Source: Bacteroidota bacterium (GTDB taxonomy: Bacteria; Bacteroidota; Ignavibacteria; Kryptoniales; JAKASW01). Taken from it: a DNA stretch of 64,000 nucleotides. Both the position numbers and the translations under genes were made by a program. The number at the start of each line of letters is the position of its first letter. The stretch's first letter is position 1. Positions 1 to 9,271 of this stretch are shown here, in pieces. The stretch lies in the NCBI GenBank assembly GCA_021789975.1, contig JAJYIT010000012.1:43145-107144 (forward strand). Reading direction: 5' to 3'. A model generated the notes under the pieces. That model was not told the DNA's origin, searched no databases, and saw only the letters and a list, made by a program, of their open reading frames with translations.

Positions 1-879
1 GCAAGACTCGGGTTCGAATACGCTGATCCTATTGCAGCACTCGGTGTATCTTTGATCGTGGTCATGATCAGCTTGCGGCTTGGCAAGCGGACAATAGATG
101 TGCTCGTAGATCGTAGTCCTGCACCCGCGCTTGTCGAGCAAATCCGCAACGCTGCACTGCAGACGAATGGCGTCGAAGACGTAAAGAGTCTGCGTGTCAG
201 GGTATCCGGTGGAAGGGTCTTTGTTGACATGGTGGTACGACTTCCGCGATTGCTTCCGTTCGAGCAGGCACACAGTATGGTCGATGAAGTAGAACGTAAA
301 GTCAGTGCCGTCCGTAGTGGCGTTGATGTCGTGGTACACGCGGAGCCTGTCGAGACAGAAAAAGAGACTCTGCTGGACAAGGTCCGCTTCGCCGCCGAAA
401 AAGGTGCAAGCCGAATACACAACGTACAACTATTTACAACTGATTCCGGTGTGGTGGTCGACCTTCATCTGGAAGCCGACGATGGCGACACTATTGAAGA
501 AGCCCACGCCAAGGCAGATAAACTCGAGAAGTCGATTAGGGAAGAAGTCTGTGGCGTCGATCAGGTACTTGTCCATATTGATCGATCTTCCGCCAAACCG
601 ATCAGTGCAAGGTCCACCGGCCTTTTCGATGGGAACCTGGGGCGTGATGTGAGGGAATTTGTCATGTCTGCCGCTGGAGTGGTAAGCTGCAATAATCTTA
701 GCTTCACTGAAAGTGAATACGGTCTGCGGGTCGCCATGGCCTGTCAGTTTGATGAGGCTTTACCGCTTGAGAAGACCGTGACGATCGTCGATGAGCTGGA
801 AAGCAAGATACCGGCGAAATTCCCCAGAATCTCCAAGGCAGTCATTCATCAAGAACCAATTCCACGTGCCCGCCGATGA
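1..879 (+). CDS. Cation diffusion facilitator (CDF) family transporter, C-terminal part, 5'-truncated by window edge
   Basis: Open from the first base of the window, so only the end of the last membrane helices and the cytoplasmic tail are visible. The visible start (ARLGFEYADPIAALGVSLIV...) matches the final transmembrane helix of CDF zinc/iron/manganese exporters, with the helix-VI-type ADPIAAL signature. After the helix come about 260 residues, against roughly 80-90 in an ordinary CDF tail. I read these as three successive copies of the ferredoxin-like dimerisation domain: each has an amphipathic helix followed by a V-R-V-D-hydrophobic strand and ends in a VVVHAEP / VLVHIDR / AVIHQEP strand. 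Family membership is from established CDF features; the substrate metal cannot be read. The stop overlaps the next start in ATGA, so the two are translationally coupled. Confidence 0.85.
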   Translation, partial: ARLGFEYADPIAALGVSLIVVMISLRLGKRTIDVLVDRSPAPALVEQIRNAALQTNGVEDVKSLRVRVSGGRVFVDMVVRLPRLLPFEQAHSMVDEVERKVSAVRSGVDVVVHAEPVETEKETLLDKVRFAAEKGASRIHNVQLFTTDSGVVVDLHLEADDGDTIEEAHAKADKLEKSIREEVCGVDQVLVHIDRSSAKPISARSTGLFDGNLGRDVREFVMSAAGVVSCNNLSFTESEYGLRVAMACQFDEALPLEKTVTIVDELESKIPAKFPRISKAVIHQEPIPRARR

Positions 880-2060
880 GACAATATTACACTGACCCTT
901 ACACCGTTGAGTTTGAAGCGGAAATCATACGAACTGAAAACAATAACGGGAAGACGGCGGTCATACTTGACCGGTCCTTCTTCTACCCGACGTCGGGCGG
1001 GCAAGATCATGACACCGGTGCAATCAACGGCCGCACAGTTTTCGATGTAATCGAAGACGGTGAGGATGTTGTTCATCTTATGAAGGATGATCCCGGCATC
1101 GGAAAGGCACACTGTGTCATAGATCAGGACCGGCGCTACCGGAACATGCAGCAACATACAGGGCAGCATATCCTTTCCGCCGCCTTCGAGAATCTGTTTG
1201 ATATTCAAACTGTATCGTCAAGGTTGGGAGAAATGATCGGGACAATCGACCTTTCCAGGACGCCGACTGCTGCCGAGTTGGAGGAAGTTGTCGCGACCTC
1301 AAATAAAATTATCGAAGAAAATAGACCGGTCGTTATTCACTTTGCAGACAGTGCGAACCTATCGAGTTTTAGATTAAGAAAAGACCCAAAAGTGCAAGGT
1401 ACTGTGAGGATCGTCGAAGTAGCAGACTTCGATTTTTCTCCGTGTGGTGGTACACACTGTACACACACATCCGAGGTCGGCACGATTCTTACGGGGAACA
1501 TGGAAAAGGTAAAGGCAGCGCTGACGAGGATCGAGTTTGCCTGCGGGAGAAGGGCAAGAGATCAGTACTATAAATTACTACGGGCTGCTTCCGAGAGCTC
1601 CCGCCTCTTGTCTGCCCCAATTGAAGAAATGCCGGAAGCGGTTGCTAAGATCAAAGACCAGCTCCGTTTGAAGGACGGACAAATAAAGGATCTTTCCCTT
1701 AGAATGGTCGAAGAAATGGCAACGAAAATCAGAGCGAGGCTCATTGATTCAGGGGAACGGTTCCCGGTAATAGATCTGACAGACTATCTCACGTCTCAAG
1801 AGGAGATTCGGTCGGTCGCAAGTATTGCATCTAAAGAATCCAAGAGGTCCTTCGTGGTTTACCGGATCGAAAATGGCAGTTGCCAGATGTCTATTTTTTT
1901 GATGGCGGATGAGACAAAAGCATCAGAGGCAATCGATAGTCTGCGCCGTGAACTTCACGCAAAAGGGGGCGGTCGAAGTGGGTTCTATTCCCTGGTGTTT
2001 GAACAGAGTTATCTACCTGACATAGTTAAGATTCTATCAGGCGTCCCCGACCATGGTTGA
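876..2060 (+). CDS. Alanyl-tRNA editing protein, AlaX-L type, with DHHA1 domain
   Basis: 394 residues. The first ~240 residues are the alanyl-tRNA synthetase second additional (editing) domain with both halves of the zinc/water-binding site: HTGQH (His94, His98) and CGGTH (Cys190, His194). A helical linker follows (about 240-300), then a DHHA1 domain ending in a glycine-rich AKGGGRSGF motif near residue 360. Such free-standing proteins hydrolyse Ser-tRNA(Ala) or Gly-tRNA(Ala) in trans in the cytoplasm. There is no aminoacylation core, and the length fits the long AlaX class. It overlaps the upstream gene by 4 nt and the downstream acylphosphatase by 8 nt, so it belongs to the same transcript. 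Confidence 0.92.
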   Translation: MRQYYTDPYTVEFEAEIIRTENNNGKTAVILDRSFFYPTSGGQDHDTGAINGRTVFDVIEDGEDVVHLMKDDPGIGKAHCVIDQDRRYRNMQQHTGQHILSAAFENLFDIQTVSSRLGEMIGTIDLSRTPTAAELEEVVATSNKIIEENRPVVIHFADSANLSSFRLRKDPKVQGTVRIVEVADFDFSPCGGTHCTHTSEVGTILTGNMEKVKAALTRIEFACGRRARDQYYKLLRAASESSRLLSAPIEEMPEAVAKIKDQLRLKDGQIKDLSLRMVEEMATKIRARLIDSGERFPVIDLTDYLTSQEEIRSVASIASKESKRSFVVYRIENGSCQMSIFLMADETKASEAIDSLRRELHAKGGGRSGFYSLVFEQSYLPDIVKILSGVPDHG

Positions 2061-2328
2061 TTCAAGAGTTCATCTCTTCATAAGCGGTATGGTTCAAGGC
2101 GTCGGATTCCGATATTTCGCGATGAGGAAAGCTGCGGCATACGAAATAAAAGGCTTTGCCAAGAACCTGTTCGATGGGAGGGTTGAAGTCGTAGCGGAGG
2201 GTGAAAAGGGTCTGCTGGAAGAATTCATCCGTGACGTGAGAAGAGGACCAATTTCTGCGCACGTTACAGACATCAGAGTGGAATGGGAAAAACCGAGCTT
2301 CGAGTTCAACAGGTTCGAGGCGCTATGA
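2053..2328 (+). CDS. acyP: Acylphosphatase
   Basis: 91 residues, the normal size of the family. The signature [12 protein letters not shown] carries the phosphate-binding Arg20, and [13 protein letters not shown] carries the catalytic Asn38. The enzyme hydrolyses the carboxyl-phosphate bond of small acyl phosphates in the cytoplasm. Its start lies inside the end of the AlaX-like gene (8 nt overlap) and its stop overlaps the ispF start in ATGA. Coupling is inferred from these overlaps; no separate regulation is visible. Confidence 0.95.
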   Translation: MVDSRVHLFISGMVQGVGFRYFAMRKAAAYEIKGFAKNLFDGRVEVVAEGEKGLLEEFIRDVRRGPISAHVTDIRVEWEKPSFEFNRFEAL

Positions 2329-2792
2329 GAGTAGGATTCGGCTTTGATGCCCATGAGCTCGTAGTCGGGAGAAAACTGAAGCTGGGCGGCGTGGACCTGG
2401 AGTTTGAAAAGGGCCTAAGGGGCCATTCCGACGGCGACGTGGTTCTTCATGCTTTAAGTGATGCAATTCTCGGCGCCTGTTCGAAAGGGGACATCGGAAT
2501 GTACTTCCGCGACGACGATAAATCCATAGCAGGCATAGATAGCAGAGAAATAGTTCGTCACGTCATGGAACAAGCCTCAGCCAGCAAGATGCAATTGGCG
2601 AACATCGATGTCGTCGTTATTGCAGACAGACCCAAATTGAATACCCACTACAAAGAAATTGCTGAGTGTATAGCCAGCCAGTGTCACGTTTCTCCTTCAT
2701 CCGTGTCGATTAAGTCAAAAACTACGGAAGGTACTGTAATCTCTAAAGATGCCATCGGCTGTTTTGCTATCGTCTTGATGGAAGAATTGTGA
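2325..2792 (+). CDS. ispF: 2-C-methyl-D-erythritol 2,4-cyclodiphosphate synthase
   Basis: 155 residues from ATG 2325, which overlaps the acylphosphatase stop as ATGA; a start 42 nt further upstream is possible in frame but would add a non-conserved extension. Zinc ligands Asp8, His10 (GFDAH) and His42 ([11 protein letters not shown]) are all present, as are the KTTEGT and DAIGCFA blocks near the C-terminus. The enzyme makes the cyclic diphosphate intermediate of the non-mevalonate (MEP) isoprenoid pathway. No other MEP genes are in the window. Confidence 0.96.
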   Translation: MRVGFGFDAHELVVGRKLKLGGVDLEFEKGLRGHSDGDVVLHALSDAILGACSKGDIGMYFRDDDKSIAGIDSREIVRHVMEQASASKMQLANIDVVVIADRPKLNTHYKEIAECIASQCHVSPSSVSIKSKTTEGTVISKDAIGCFAIVLMEEL

Positions 2793-2908
2793 CGAGACCT
2801 AACATCCCGATCATCGCTGAATCGACTCACCTGCGATTGAGAGCAATCCGGCATCTCGTGAATCTTCGGAAGGAATTTCCCCTGAAACTTTTTGAGGCGG
2901 CAAAATGA
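2789..2908 (+). CDS. Candidate 39-residue small protein or coupling ORF
   Basis: A GTG start overlaps the ispF stop (GTGA, 2789-2792) and the stop overlaps the next ATG (ATGA, 2905-2908), so the reading frame fills exactly the gap between two genes. GGAAG precedes the GTG by about 5 nt. The predicted peptide is basic and helical-looking (for example LRLRAIRHLV), with no recognisable motif. Double 4-nt overlap is the junction style used by the real genes around it, which favours translation. It may serve only to carry ribosomes from ispF to the next gene, or be a remnant. Confidence 0.4.
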   Translation: MTRPNIPIIAESTHLRLRAIRHLVNLRKEFPLKLFEAAK

Positions 2909-4107
2909 AGAAGAGAATTCTGAAGATATTCGTGGCATTGGTTGTTGCAATTTTCGTAGCGTCGACACTTAATTCACTGCTTGCTTACAGGATCAAAAGG
3001 TGGGCGTCCATTAATGCGGGCAAGTACTACGAGTATTCCGGCGTGGTCAATTTGCAGACGACCTATTCAAGCGGTATTGCGACTTACCACGAGATAGAGA
3101 AAATGTGCGACTCACTTTCTCTCCACTTTGTCATAATTTCTGATATCAATACCACTGGACCAATGCGGCAAAATCTGTCTCACAGATTCGGCATGACGCT
3201 GGTCGTCCCGGGTGTCGAAATAGCAGCCAGCAATACTTCCGGAAGATATCTTGTCATTGGCGACAGCATACCTTTGTTGCCGGGTGGCAAGGTCACTCTT
3301 GATGCAGCGCTACAAGATGCCGCGGACAAGGGAGACCTCGTTGTATTGGCTCAGCCCTATGATGTCAGCGGAGACGCCCTCACCAATTACTCCCGGACCA
3401 AAAGCATCACCGGGATGGAACTGTACAATTCTGACCAGGCGTGGCGGAGCACGCTGAGTCCACTCCTGATCAATAAGTTCATAGGAGGGTACTTCTTTTA
3501 CGGGTTTGATACTGAGGTATTGAACTACTGGCTGGCCTATCCGTCTCAGCAGATGAAGGCATTCGACTTTCTCAATACAAGGCGAAAAATTGTCGGGATC
3601 GGATCAATAGGTGCAAGCGGAATCACCAGGATTGGGAAAGATTCCAACTGGCATTTCCCGACTTATCAAAGCTTACTCGACCTCGTGCATACTGTCATAG
3701 TGACGAAGGTCCCTTTCAACGGTCTTTACCATCATGACAGGGCAATTCTTTTGAACGCTATTCGGAATGGAAATGACTTCGTCGCCTTTTCCGGACTGGA
3801 GCATGCAAGGGGATTCCTGTTTACGGCAAAGTCCGATACCTCCGAGGCAATTCTCGGAGATAGCCTTCGACTTGTTGATCACGCAGTTCTAGACGTAGCC
3901 ATTCCCGATAGCCAGAACGTGGAAACACAGATTGTGCGAGACGGAAAAATAATTGCGACGTATAAGAACAAAGGGACCGTTGCTTTGCAGGTCAACTCTC
4001 CAGGAGAATATAGGGTTCAAGTCTTCCAGAAGCGCACGATGCTTCCTTTCTTCCTGAGCCGTAGTTTTCCATGGATATTGTCAAACCCGATCTACATCTT
4101 CAGATAA
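2905..4107 (+). CDS. Membrane-anchored degenerate PHP-domain protein
   Basis: 400 residues, with one N-terminal membrane helix (residues ~5-27) and the rest probably extracytoplasmic. The body follows the layout of polymerase/histidinol-phosphatase (PHP) domains: NLQTTYSSG where the family has LHxHTxxSDG, IISDINTTG where it has ITDHN, VVPGVEIA where it has IPGVEI, VVLAQPYD where it has a HP motif, and GSIGASG where it has GSDAHS. The metal-binding His/Asp residues are replaced at nearly every position while the scaffold is kept, so I infer a non-catalytic (or strongly altered) member. An AIRNGNDFVAFSG helix and a C-terminal beta domain follow. GAGG lies about 7 nt before the ATG. Function unknown. 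Confidence 0.7.
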   Translation: MKKRILKIFVALVVAIFVASTLNSLLAYRIKRWASINAGKYYEYSGVVNLQTTYSSGIATYHEIEKMCDSLSLHFVIISDINTTGPMRQNLSHRFGMTLVVPGVEIAASNTSGRYLVIGDSIPLLPGGKVTLDAALQDAADKGDLVVLAQPYDVSGDALTNYSRTKSITGMELYNSDQAWRSTLSPLLINKFIGGYFFYGFDTEVLNYWLAYPSQQMKAFDFLNTRRKIVGIGSIGASGITRIGKDSNWHFPTYQSLLDLVHTVIVTKVPFNGLYHHDRAILLNAIRNGNDFVAFSGLEHARGFLFTAKSDTSEAILGDSLRLVDHAVLDVAIPDSQNVETQIVRDGKIIATYKNKGTVALQVNSPGEYRVQVFQKRTMLPFFLSRSFPWILSNPIYIFR

Positions 4108-4113
4108 TTGTTC

Positions 4114-5715
4114 ATGGAAAGCAAACGTAAATTCTTTTCCCGACAGCTCCTTCTCAGTTGTGCCGCAGGATTGATGCTTGGCCTCTCATTCCCGCCATTA
4201 CATCTTGAATGGCTCGCGTTTGTCGGCTTCGTTCCGCTTCTTTTTGCTATGGAAGGAGTCACGGACTATAAGGATGCATTCAAGGTTTCTTATTTCGGAT
4301 TCCTCGTACTCAATATTATCACCATATATTGGGTCGGCGGGTGGAATAGGGATGCCGACCCTTTCATGATGATCGGGGGCGCGGCGCTTATACTCGGACA
4401 TCCTTTGTTCTTTATAGTCCCGATGCTAGTCTATCATTTTGTCAGAAAGAAATTGGGTAGACGGGGGATCCTTATTTTTCCTTTTCTTTATCTGACATTC
4501 GAGTATCTCCATTCGATAACCGAAATAGCCTTTCCGTGGATCACAATTGGATACTCGCAATCCTACAATCTCCCAGACATTCAGGTTGCGTCGTACACGG
4601 GACTTTTCGGCATATCCCTGCAGATACTTCTGGTGGGGTCCCTTCTGACCTACGCGGTAATTCTCTGGTACGAAAATAGGAAGACAGTCGGGACTTTTAT
4701 GCTTGCGGCGGCATTTCTCATCGTGATCATTCCGGAGATTTACGGGGTGATGACGCTCGCAGGCTCAGTAAATGTCCATTACTCGAAAGCGTTGAAGGTC
4801 GCCGCCATCCAGCCGAACATCGATCCTTACGCTAAATGGATTTCAGATCCGAGACAGATCCTGATGAGTTATGAAAAGGAGACTGTCAGAGTGTTGAATG
4901 AAAAGCCTGATTTTGTTGTATGGCCCGAAACGGCAATCCCTTTCTACATCCTTCTTCCGTACTATTACAACGATCTTCAGACATTACAGAGGTTTGTTGA
5001 CACGACAGGTATCTCTTTATTGAGCGGCGTGCCGCTGGCAACATATTACTCAGACAGCACGATGGCTAAACCGAGCAGTCACTATGATCCGTTTATGAAG
5101 CAATACTACGACGCCTACAACGGCGCCGCCCTGTTCGAGCCAAACGTCAGCCATTACCAGACGTATGGAAAAATCATACTAGTCCCTTTTGCAGAGAGGG
5201 TGCCTTACGCCGACGATATACCGTTTTTGATCAAGCTGTTTAAGTGGGGAGTTGGCATAAGCAATTGGGCACGAGGTAAGGACACAACTGTTTTTCATCT
5301 AAGAAATGGAGAAACCTTTTCGACCGTTATATGTTACGAAAGTGTCTTCCCCGGATACGTAAGAGAATTTGCCAGGAAAGGTGCGGATTTTCTTGTCATA
5401 ATCACGAACGACGGATGGTTCGGCAAATTGTCCGGTCCCTACCAGCACGCGGCTTACGCGATATTCCGTGCTGTCGAAAACCGAAGAGCCGTCGTTCGAT
5501 CTGCAAATACCGGCATTTCAGAGATTCTCGATCCTTATGGGCGATATATTGCAGGACCGACGCGACTCGACACCAGAACAACATTGTTTGCGAGAATACC
5601 TCTGGTTACCGGGAAGACGTTCTATTCGGAACATGGAAACTGGATCGCAACCATTGCTGAAATAATTTCTGGTATCTCAATTCTTTTCGCCCTTTTCATT
5701 AAATTCAGAGGTTAG
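4114..5715 (+). CDS. lnt: Apolipoprotein N-acyltransferase
   Basis: About 533 residues from ATG 4114; an in-frame TTG six bases upstream is the alternative, and neither has a clear ribosome-binding site. An N-terminal block of about seven to eight membrane helices (residues ~12-220) is followed by a periplasmic nitrilase-like domain. The catalytic triad of the family is present: Glu in VVWPETAIPF (~272), Lys in YGKIILVPFAERVPY (~353) and Cys in TVICYESVFPG (~407). A final membrane helix closes the protein. It N-acylates the terminal cysteine of outer-membrane lipoproteins, which fits a Gram-negative host that encodes lipoproteins such as the DUF4249 protein in this window. Confidence 0.95.
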   Translation: MESKRKFFSRQLLLSCAAGLMLGLSFPPLHLEWLAFVGFVPLLFAMEGVTDYKDAFKVSYFGFLVLNIITIYWVGGWNRDADPFMMIGGAALILGHPLFFIVPMLVYHFVRKKLGRRGILIFPFLYLTFEYLHSITEIAFPWITIGYSQSYNLPDIQVASYTGLFGISLQILLVGSLLTYAVILWYENRKTVGTFMLAAAFLIVIIPEIYGVMTLAGSVNVHYSKALKVAAIQPNIDPYAKWISDPRQILMSYEKETVRVLNEKPDFVVWPETAIPFYILLPYYYNDLQTLQRFVDTTGISLLSGVPLATYYSDSTMAKPSSHYDPFMKQYYDAYNGAALFEPNVSHYQTYGKIILVPFAERVPYADDIPFLIKLFKWGVGISNWARGKDTTVFHLRNGETFSTVICYESVFPGYVREFARKGADFLVIITNDGWFGKLSGPYQHAAYAIFRAVENRRAVVRSANTGISEILDPYGRYIAGPTRLDTRTTLFARIPLVTGKTFYSEHGNWIATIAEIISGISILFALFIKFRG

Positions 5716-5724
5716 AAATGGAGA

Positions 5725-6762
5725 GTGATTACGGACTACATTGATTTACGGAGTGATACCGTCACCAAACCAAGCGCGGGAATGCGAAAGGCCATGGCGG
5801 ATGCCGAGGTCGGCGACGATGTCTTCGGGGAAGATCCTACGGTTAACCGCCTTCAGGAAAAAGTTGCGGGCCTCCTCGGGAAAGAAGCCGGATTATATGT
5901 AGCGAGCGGAGTTATGTCCAATCAGCTCGCTTTGAAAAGTCACACTAACCCGGGTGACGAGGTAATCGTAGAAAGAGACTCTCACATCTTTAATTATGAG
6001 ACCGCTGCACCGGCATTGCTTTCAGGAATCCAGTTGAACCCAGTGCCTGGAATGCGAGGTCTTATGACTGCGGAAGATGTGGAAGAATCGATCAGGCCTG
6101 AAGTGTATTACATGATGCCTACTCGTCTAGTCTGTCTGGAGAATACTCACAATCGTGGTGGTGGAACAATCTATCCGCTCGCTCTGATTGGGAAGATCCG
6201 CGAGGTGGCTGCCAGACACAATCTAAAGTACCACCTGGACGGCGCGCGGCTGTGGAATGCATCGGTCGCCACGGGCATTAAGGTTTCTGAGTATGCCAAA
6301 CATTTTGATTCTGTTTCGGTATGTCTATCCAAGGGCCTGGGCGCACCGGTCGGCTCAGTACTGACGGGAACTCGTGAATATATCGACAGGGCTCGCCGGT
6401 TCCGTAAAATATTCGGAGGCGGCATGAGACAGGCAGGAATAATAGCCGCTGCGGGATTGTACGCTTTGGAAAATAACATCGACAGGTTATCCGAGGATCA
6501 TGAGAAGGCAAAGACTTTTGCGGGCATGATTGCAAACTCAAAGCAGTTTGAGATTAATGTGGATTATGTTGAGACGAATATCGTCATCTTTGGTCTGAAG
6601 CCACCGATCAGGATGGACCAATTCATCGGCGATGCGAAATCAGCGGGAGTTTTGTTGTCCGCTGGAACGGCCGGGAAAGTTCGCGCGGTGATGCATATGG
6701 ACGTGAGCTTGGAGAAAGTAAGAAAGGCCGCAGAGACTCTGCTGAAATACCGTGTCGACTGA
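5725..6762 (+). CDS. ltaE: Low-specificity L-threonine aldolase
   Basis: 345 residues. PLP fold-type I enzyme with [11 protein letters not shown] at the N-terminus, the stacking His87 in [19 protein letters not shown] for the PLP-binding Asp, and the Schiff-base Lys203 in [13 protein letters not shown]. It cleaves L-threonine/L-allo-threonine to glycine and acetaldehyde. The GTG start at 5725 is the most upstream sensible one, but the purine-rich GGAGA lies almost on top of it, so the exact start is uncertain. The end overlaps the thioesterase gene by 11 nt. Confidence 0.93.
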   Translation: MITDYIDLRSDTVTKPSAGMRKAMADAEVGDDVFGEDPTVNRLQEKVAGLLGKEAGLYVASGVMSNQLALKSHTNPGDEVIVERDSHIFNYETAAPALLSGIQLNPVPGMRGLMTAEDVEESIRPEVYYMMPTRLVCLENTHNRGGGTIYPLALIGKIREVAARHNLKYHLDGARLWNASVATGIKVSEYAKHFDSVSVCLSKGLGAPVGSVLTGTREYIDRARRFRKIFGGGMRQAGIIAAAGLYALENNIDRLSEDHEKAKTFAGMIANSKQFEINVDYVETNIVIFGLKPPIRMDQFIGDAKSAGVLLSAGTAGKVRAVMHMDVSLEKVRKAAETLLKYRVD

Positions 6763-7210
6763 CAAACGCCCACCGTCATTCAATTTCACATACAACAGGG
6801 AAGTGCGGACATACGAGGTAGACTTCCAGCAGATCGTACACAATGCGATCTATTTCTATTTCTTTGAAGAGGCACGCATAGAGTATCTAAAGAATCTCGG
6901 TTTCTCCATCAAAGGTGAGATAAGTATTGAGGGGTCACAGTTCGTCATAGTTCACAATGAGGCTGACTATGTTGAGCCTGCGCGACTTGGTGACGCGCTC
7001 AACATACTTGTACGGATATCGAGGATCGGCCGGTCCAGCTTCACGTACGAGCTCAAGATTGTTAGGGAAGATGGTACGCATATCTGTTCTGGCCGAACAA
7101 CAGTTGTCACGATTGACAAGAATTCCGGGCGCCCGAAATCTATTCCCGAGGTATTGAGGAAGACCGTGGAGACCTTCGAAGGAGCCGCAATAGATGCCGA
7201 TCCTTTTTGA
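6752..7210 (+). CDS. Acyl-CoA thioesterase, YbgC/4-hydroxybenzoyl-CoA thioesterase family
   Basis: 152 residues forming a single hot-dog domain. The active-site segment YEVDFQQIVHNAIYFYFFEEARIEY matches, in layout, the family pattern D-x(2)-G/Q-V-x-H/N-Y followed by E-x-x-R; the Asp in EVDFQQ is the expected catalytic residue. These enzymes hydrolyse short or aromatic acyl-CoA thioesters in the cytoplasm; the substrate is not predictable. GTG start at 6752 inside the end of ltaE; the C-terminal end overlaps trpE by 17 nt. Confidence 0.85.
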   Translation: MSTDKRPPSFNFTYNREVRTYEVDFQQIVHNAIYFYFFEEARIEYLKNLGFSIKGEISIEGSQFVIVHNEADYVEPARLGDALNILVRISRIGRSSFTYELKIVREDGTHICSGRTTVVTIDKNSGRPKSIPEVLRKTVETFEGAAIDADPF

Positions 7211-8705
7211 TCATGTGCCGAACCTGGAGAAACTGAAAAGCGCGCGTGCAGAGGGGTATTCGCATTATCCGTTGGTCGGGGAAATGCTCGAAGACATTCA
7301 CACGCCTGTCGGGCTTTACCAGCGTCTCCGCCGAAGATGGAGCGACAGTTTCCTTCTTGAGAGCGCAGAAGGCGGAGAGAAGATTGGCAGGTACTCTTTC
7401 ATGGGTGCGAACCCGTTCGCAACTTTCTCAGCGCAAAACCACAAAGTTCAACTTACTGTCGGCGGAAAAACAACCGTCTCCTTACTACATCCTATCGATG
7501 AGCTTGGGAACTTCTTTTCGAAATTCAAGGTCTTCCCGGTTGAGAATTTGCCTCGGCTTTCAGGCGGCGCAGTCGGCTACTTCGGCTATGATTTTGTCAA
7601 GTATCTTGAGGCAATTCCAATTCCGGATGTCCCCGGCGCTCTCCCGGAAGTTCTCCTAAAATTTTATGACACGATCGTTGCGGTTGACAACCTTAAACGA
7701 CGCGTGGTACTCGTCTCTCTTCTACCTCTTGTTGCTGATGATAATGATCTAACCAACAGACAGGAGGAACGCCTCTCATACCTGCGGGAAATCTCCTCTT
7801 TGCTGACGACCGGGGAAAATGATGATGGCAGTGAGCGGCACAAAACAAAGAGTGAGGTGGGTACTCCAAAATTCAACATAACAAAGGAACGATACGAAGA
7901 GATTATCCGGCAGGCGAAAGAGTACATTGTCGAAGGAGATATCTTCCAGGTGGTCCTGTCACAGAGGGCGGAATTCGAGTTGAAGGGCGACCCGTTCAAA
8001 CTCTACCGTGGGGTGCGAGCTCTTAACCCGTCGCCTTACATGTTTTATCTCGAATCCCAATGGGATGGGAAGACACTTGCCGTCATTGGTTCATCTCCGG
8101 AAATGTTCGTGAGAAAAGAGGGCGAGCGTGTTGAGATGCGTCCGATAGCAGGTACAAGTCCGCGAGGCAAGAGCCCGGACGAGGATGCGAAATTCACCGC
8201 CATGCTTGTTCAGGACGAAAAGGAAAAAGCCGAACATGTGATGCTTGTCGACCTTGGGCGGAACGACATCGGCAGAGTGGCCGCACCAGGAAGCGTCCAC
8301 GTTGAAAACTTCATGCACGTGGAAAAGTTCTCACATGTCATGCACATCGTCTCAGATGTCATAGGCAAGGCGAACGGAAAGAAGAACGCTCTTGAGACCC
8401 TGGCTGCTTGTTTTCCTGCCGGTACGCTGAGCGGGGCTCCAAAAATCAGGGCGATGGAGATTATCGATGAGCTTGAGAAGTCGAACAGGCAGGTATACGG
8501 AGGCGCTGTCGGATACATTGACTTCAACGATAACATGGATACTTGCATTGCCATTCGGACGTTTGTCGTGAACGGCGAAATGTGCTACCTCCAGGCCGGT
8601 GCGGGAATCGTGTATGATTCTGACCCGGAGCGGGAATACAATGAGTCGATAAACAAGATGAAGGCAAACCTCGAAGCCTTACAACTATTGAATTGGATTC
8701 AATGA
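7194..8705 (+). CDS. trpE: Anthranilate synthase component I
   Basis: 503 residues, full length. The N-terminal domain keeps the LLES motif (residues 54-57) used for tryptophan feedback inhibition in TrpE and absent from most PabB proteins, which favours anthranilate synthase. The chorismate-binding domain carries the expected blocks, including VVLSQRAE, SPYMFYL, MRPIAGTSPRG, MLVDLGRND, FPAGTLSGAPKIRAMEII and GGAVGYIDF. It converts chorismate plus ammonia to anthranilate with TrpG, whose gene overlaps its stop (ATGA). No other trp genes lie in the window, so the pathway genes are split. Confidence 0.95.
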   Translation: MPILFDHVPNLEKLKSARAEGYSHYPLVGEMLEDIHTPVGLYQRLRRRWSDSFLLESAEGGEKIGRYSFMGANPFATFSAQNHKVQLTVGGKTTVSLLHPIDELGNFFSKFKVFPVENLPRLSGGAVGYFGYDFVKYLEAIPIPDVPGALPEVLLKFYDTIVAVDNLKRRVVLVSLLPLVADDNDLTNRQEERLSYLREISSLLTTGENDDGSERHKTKSEVGTPKFNITKERYEEIIRQAKEYIVEGDIFQVVLSQRAEFELKGDPFKLYRGVRALNPSPYMFYLESQWDGKTLAVIGSSPEMFVRKEGERVEMRPIAGTSPRGKSPDEDAKFTAMLVQDEKEKAEHVMLVDLGRNDIGRVAAPGSVHVENFMHVEKFSHVMHIVSDVIGKANGKKNALETLAACFPAGTLSGAPKIRAMEIIDELEKSNRQVYGGAVGYIDFNDNMDTCIAIRTFVVNGEMCYLQAGAGIVYDSDPEREYNESINKMKANLEALQLLNWIQ

Positions 8706-9271
8706 TACTTCTCATCGATAACTACGATTCGTTTACGTACAATCTATATCAGTATCTTCGTGAACTGGGCGCGGAAGTACTCGTGAAGAGAAACAATGAT
8801 GTATCTCTCGCTCAAATACACGAGTTGAATCCTAGTTCAATCGTAATCTCACCGGGACCGAAGAGACCGGATCAAGCTGGAATCTCAGAACCCGCCATTA
8901 AGGAATTCTACAAGCACGTTCCAATCCTCGGAGTGTGCCTTGGACACCAGGCAGTTGGGGAAGTTTTCGGCGGCAAGATAGTCAAGGCTCCTGTACCGAT
9001 GCACGGAAAAATTTCACAGATCGTTCACAACGGACGGTCCGTTTTCTCTTCGTTGCCGATTCCTTTTCCAGCTACGCGATATCACTCACTCATCGTGTCT
9101 GAGGACGATTTTCCGGATCAACTGGAAGTTATTGCGAGGACGGCAGATAATCTGATCATGGGGCTCAAACACCGGGACTATCCCACAGTCGGAGTACAGT
9201 TTCATCCGGAATCCGTTATGACAGAATCCGGCAAGTCCCTTTTGCAGAACTTTTTGAATGGACGAATATGA
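8702..9271 (+). CDS. trpG: Anthranilate synthase component II (glutamine amidotransferase)
   Basis: 189 residues from ATG 8702, which overlaps the trpE stop as ATGA. Class I glutamine amidotransferase with DNYDSFTYNLYQYL at the N-terminus, nucleophile Cys79 in GVCLGHQAVGE, and His168/Glu170 in FHPESV. It supplies ammonia from glutamine to TrpE. As in many bacteria the same subunit could also serve aminodeoxychorismate synthase (PabA role); adjacency to a TrpE with the feedback motif argues for the tryptophan pathway first. Confidence 0.95.
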   Translation: MILLIDNYDSFTYNLYQYLRELGAEVLVKRNNDVSLAQIHELNPSSIVISPGPKRPDQAGISEPAIKEFYKHVPILGVCLGHQAVGEVFGGKIVKAPVPMHGKISQIVHNGRSVFSSLPIPFPATRYHSLIVSEDDFPDQLEVIARTADNLIMGLKHRDYPTVGVQFHPESVMTESGKSLLQNFLNGRI

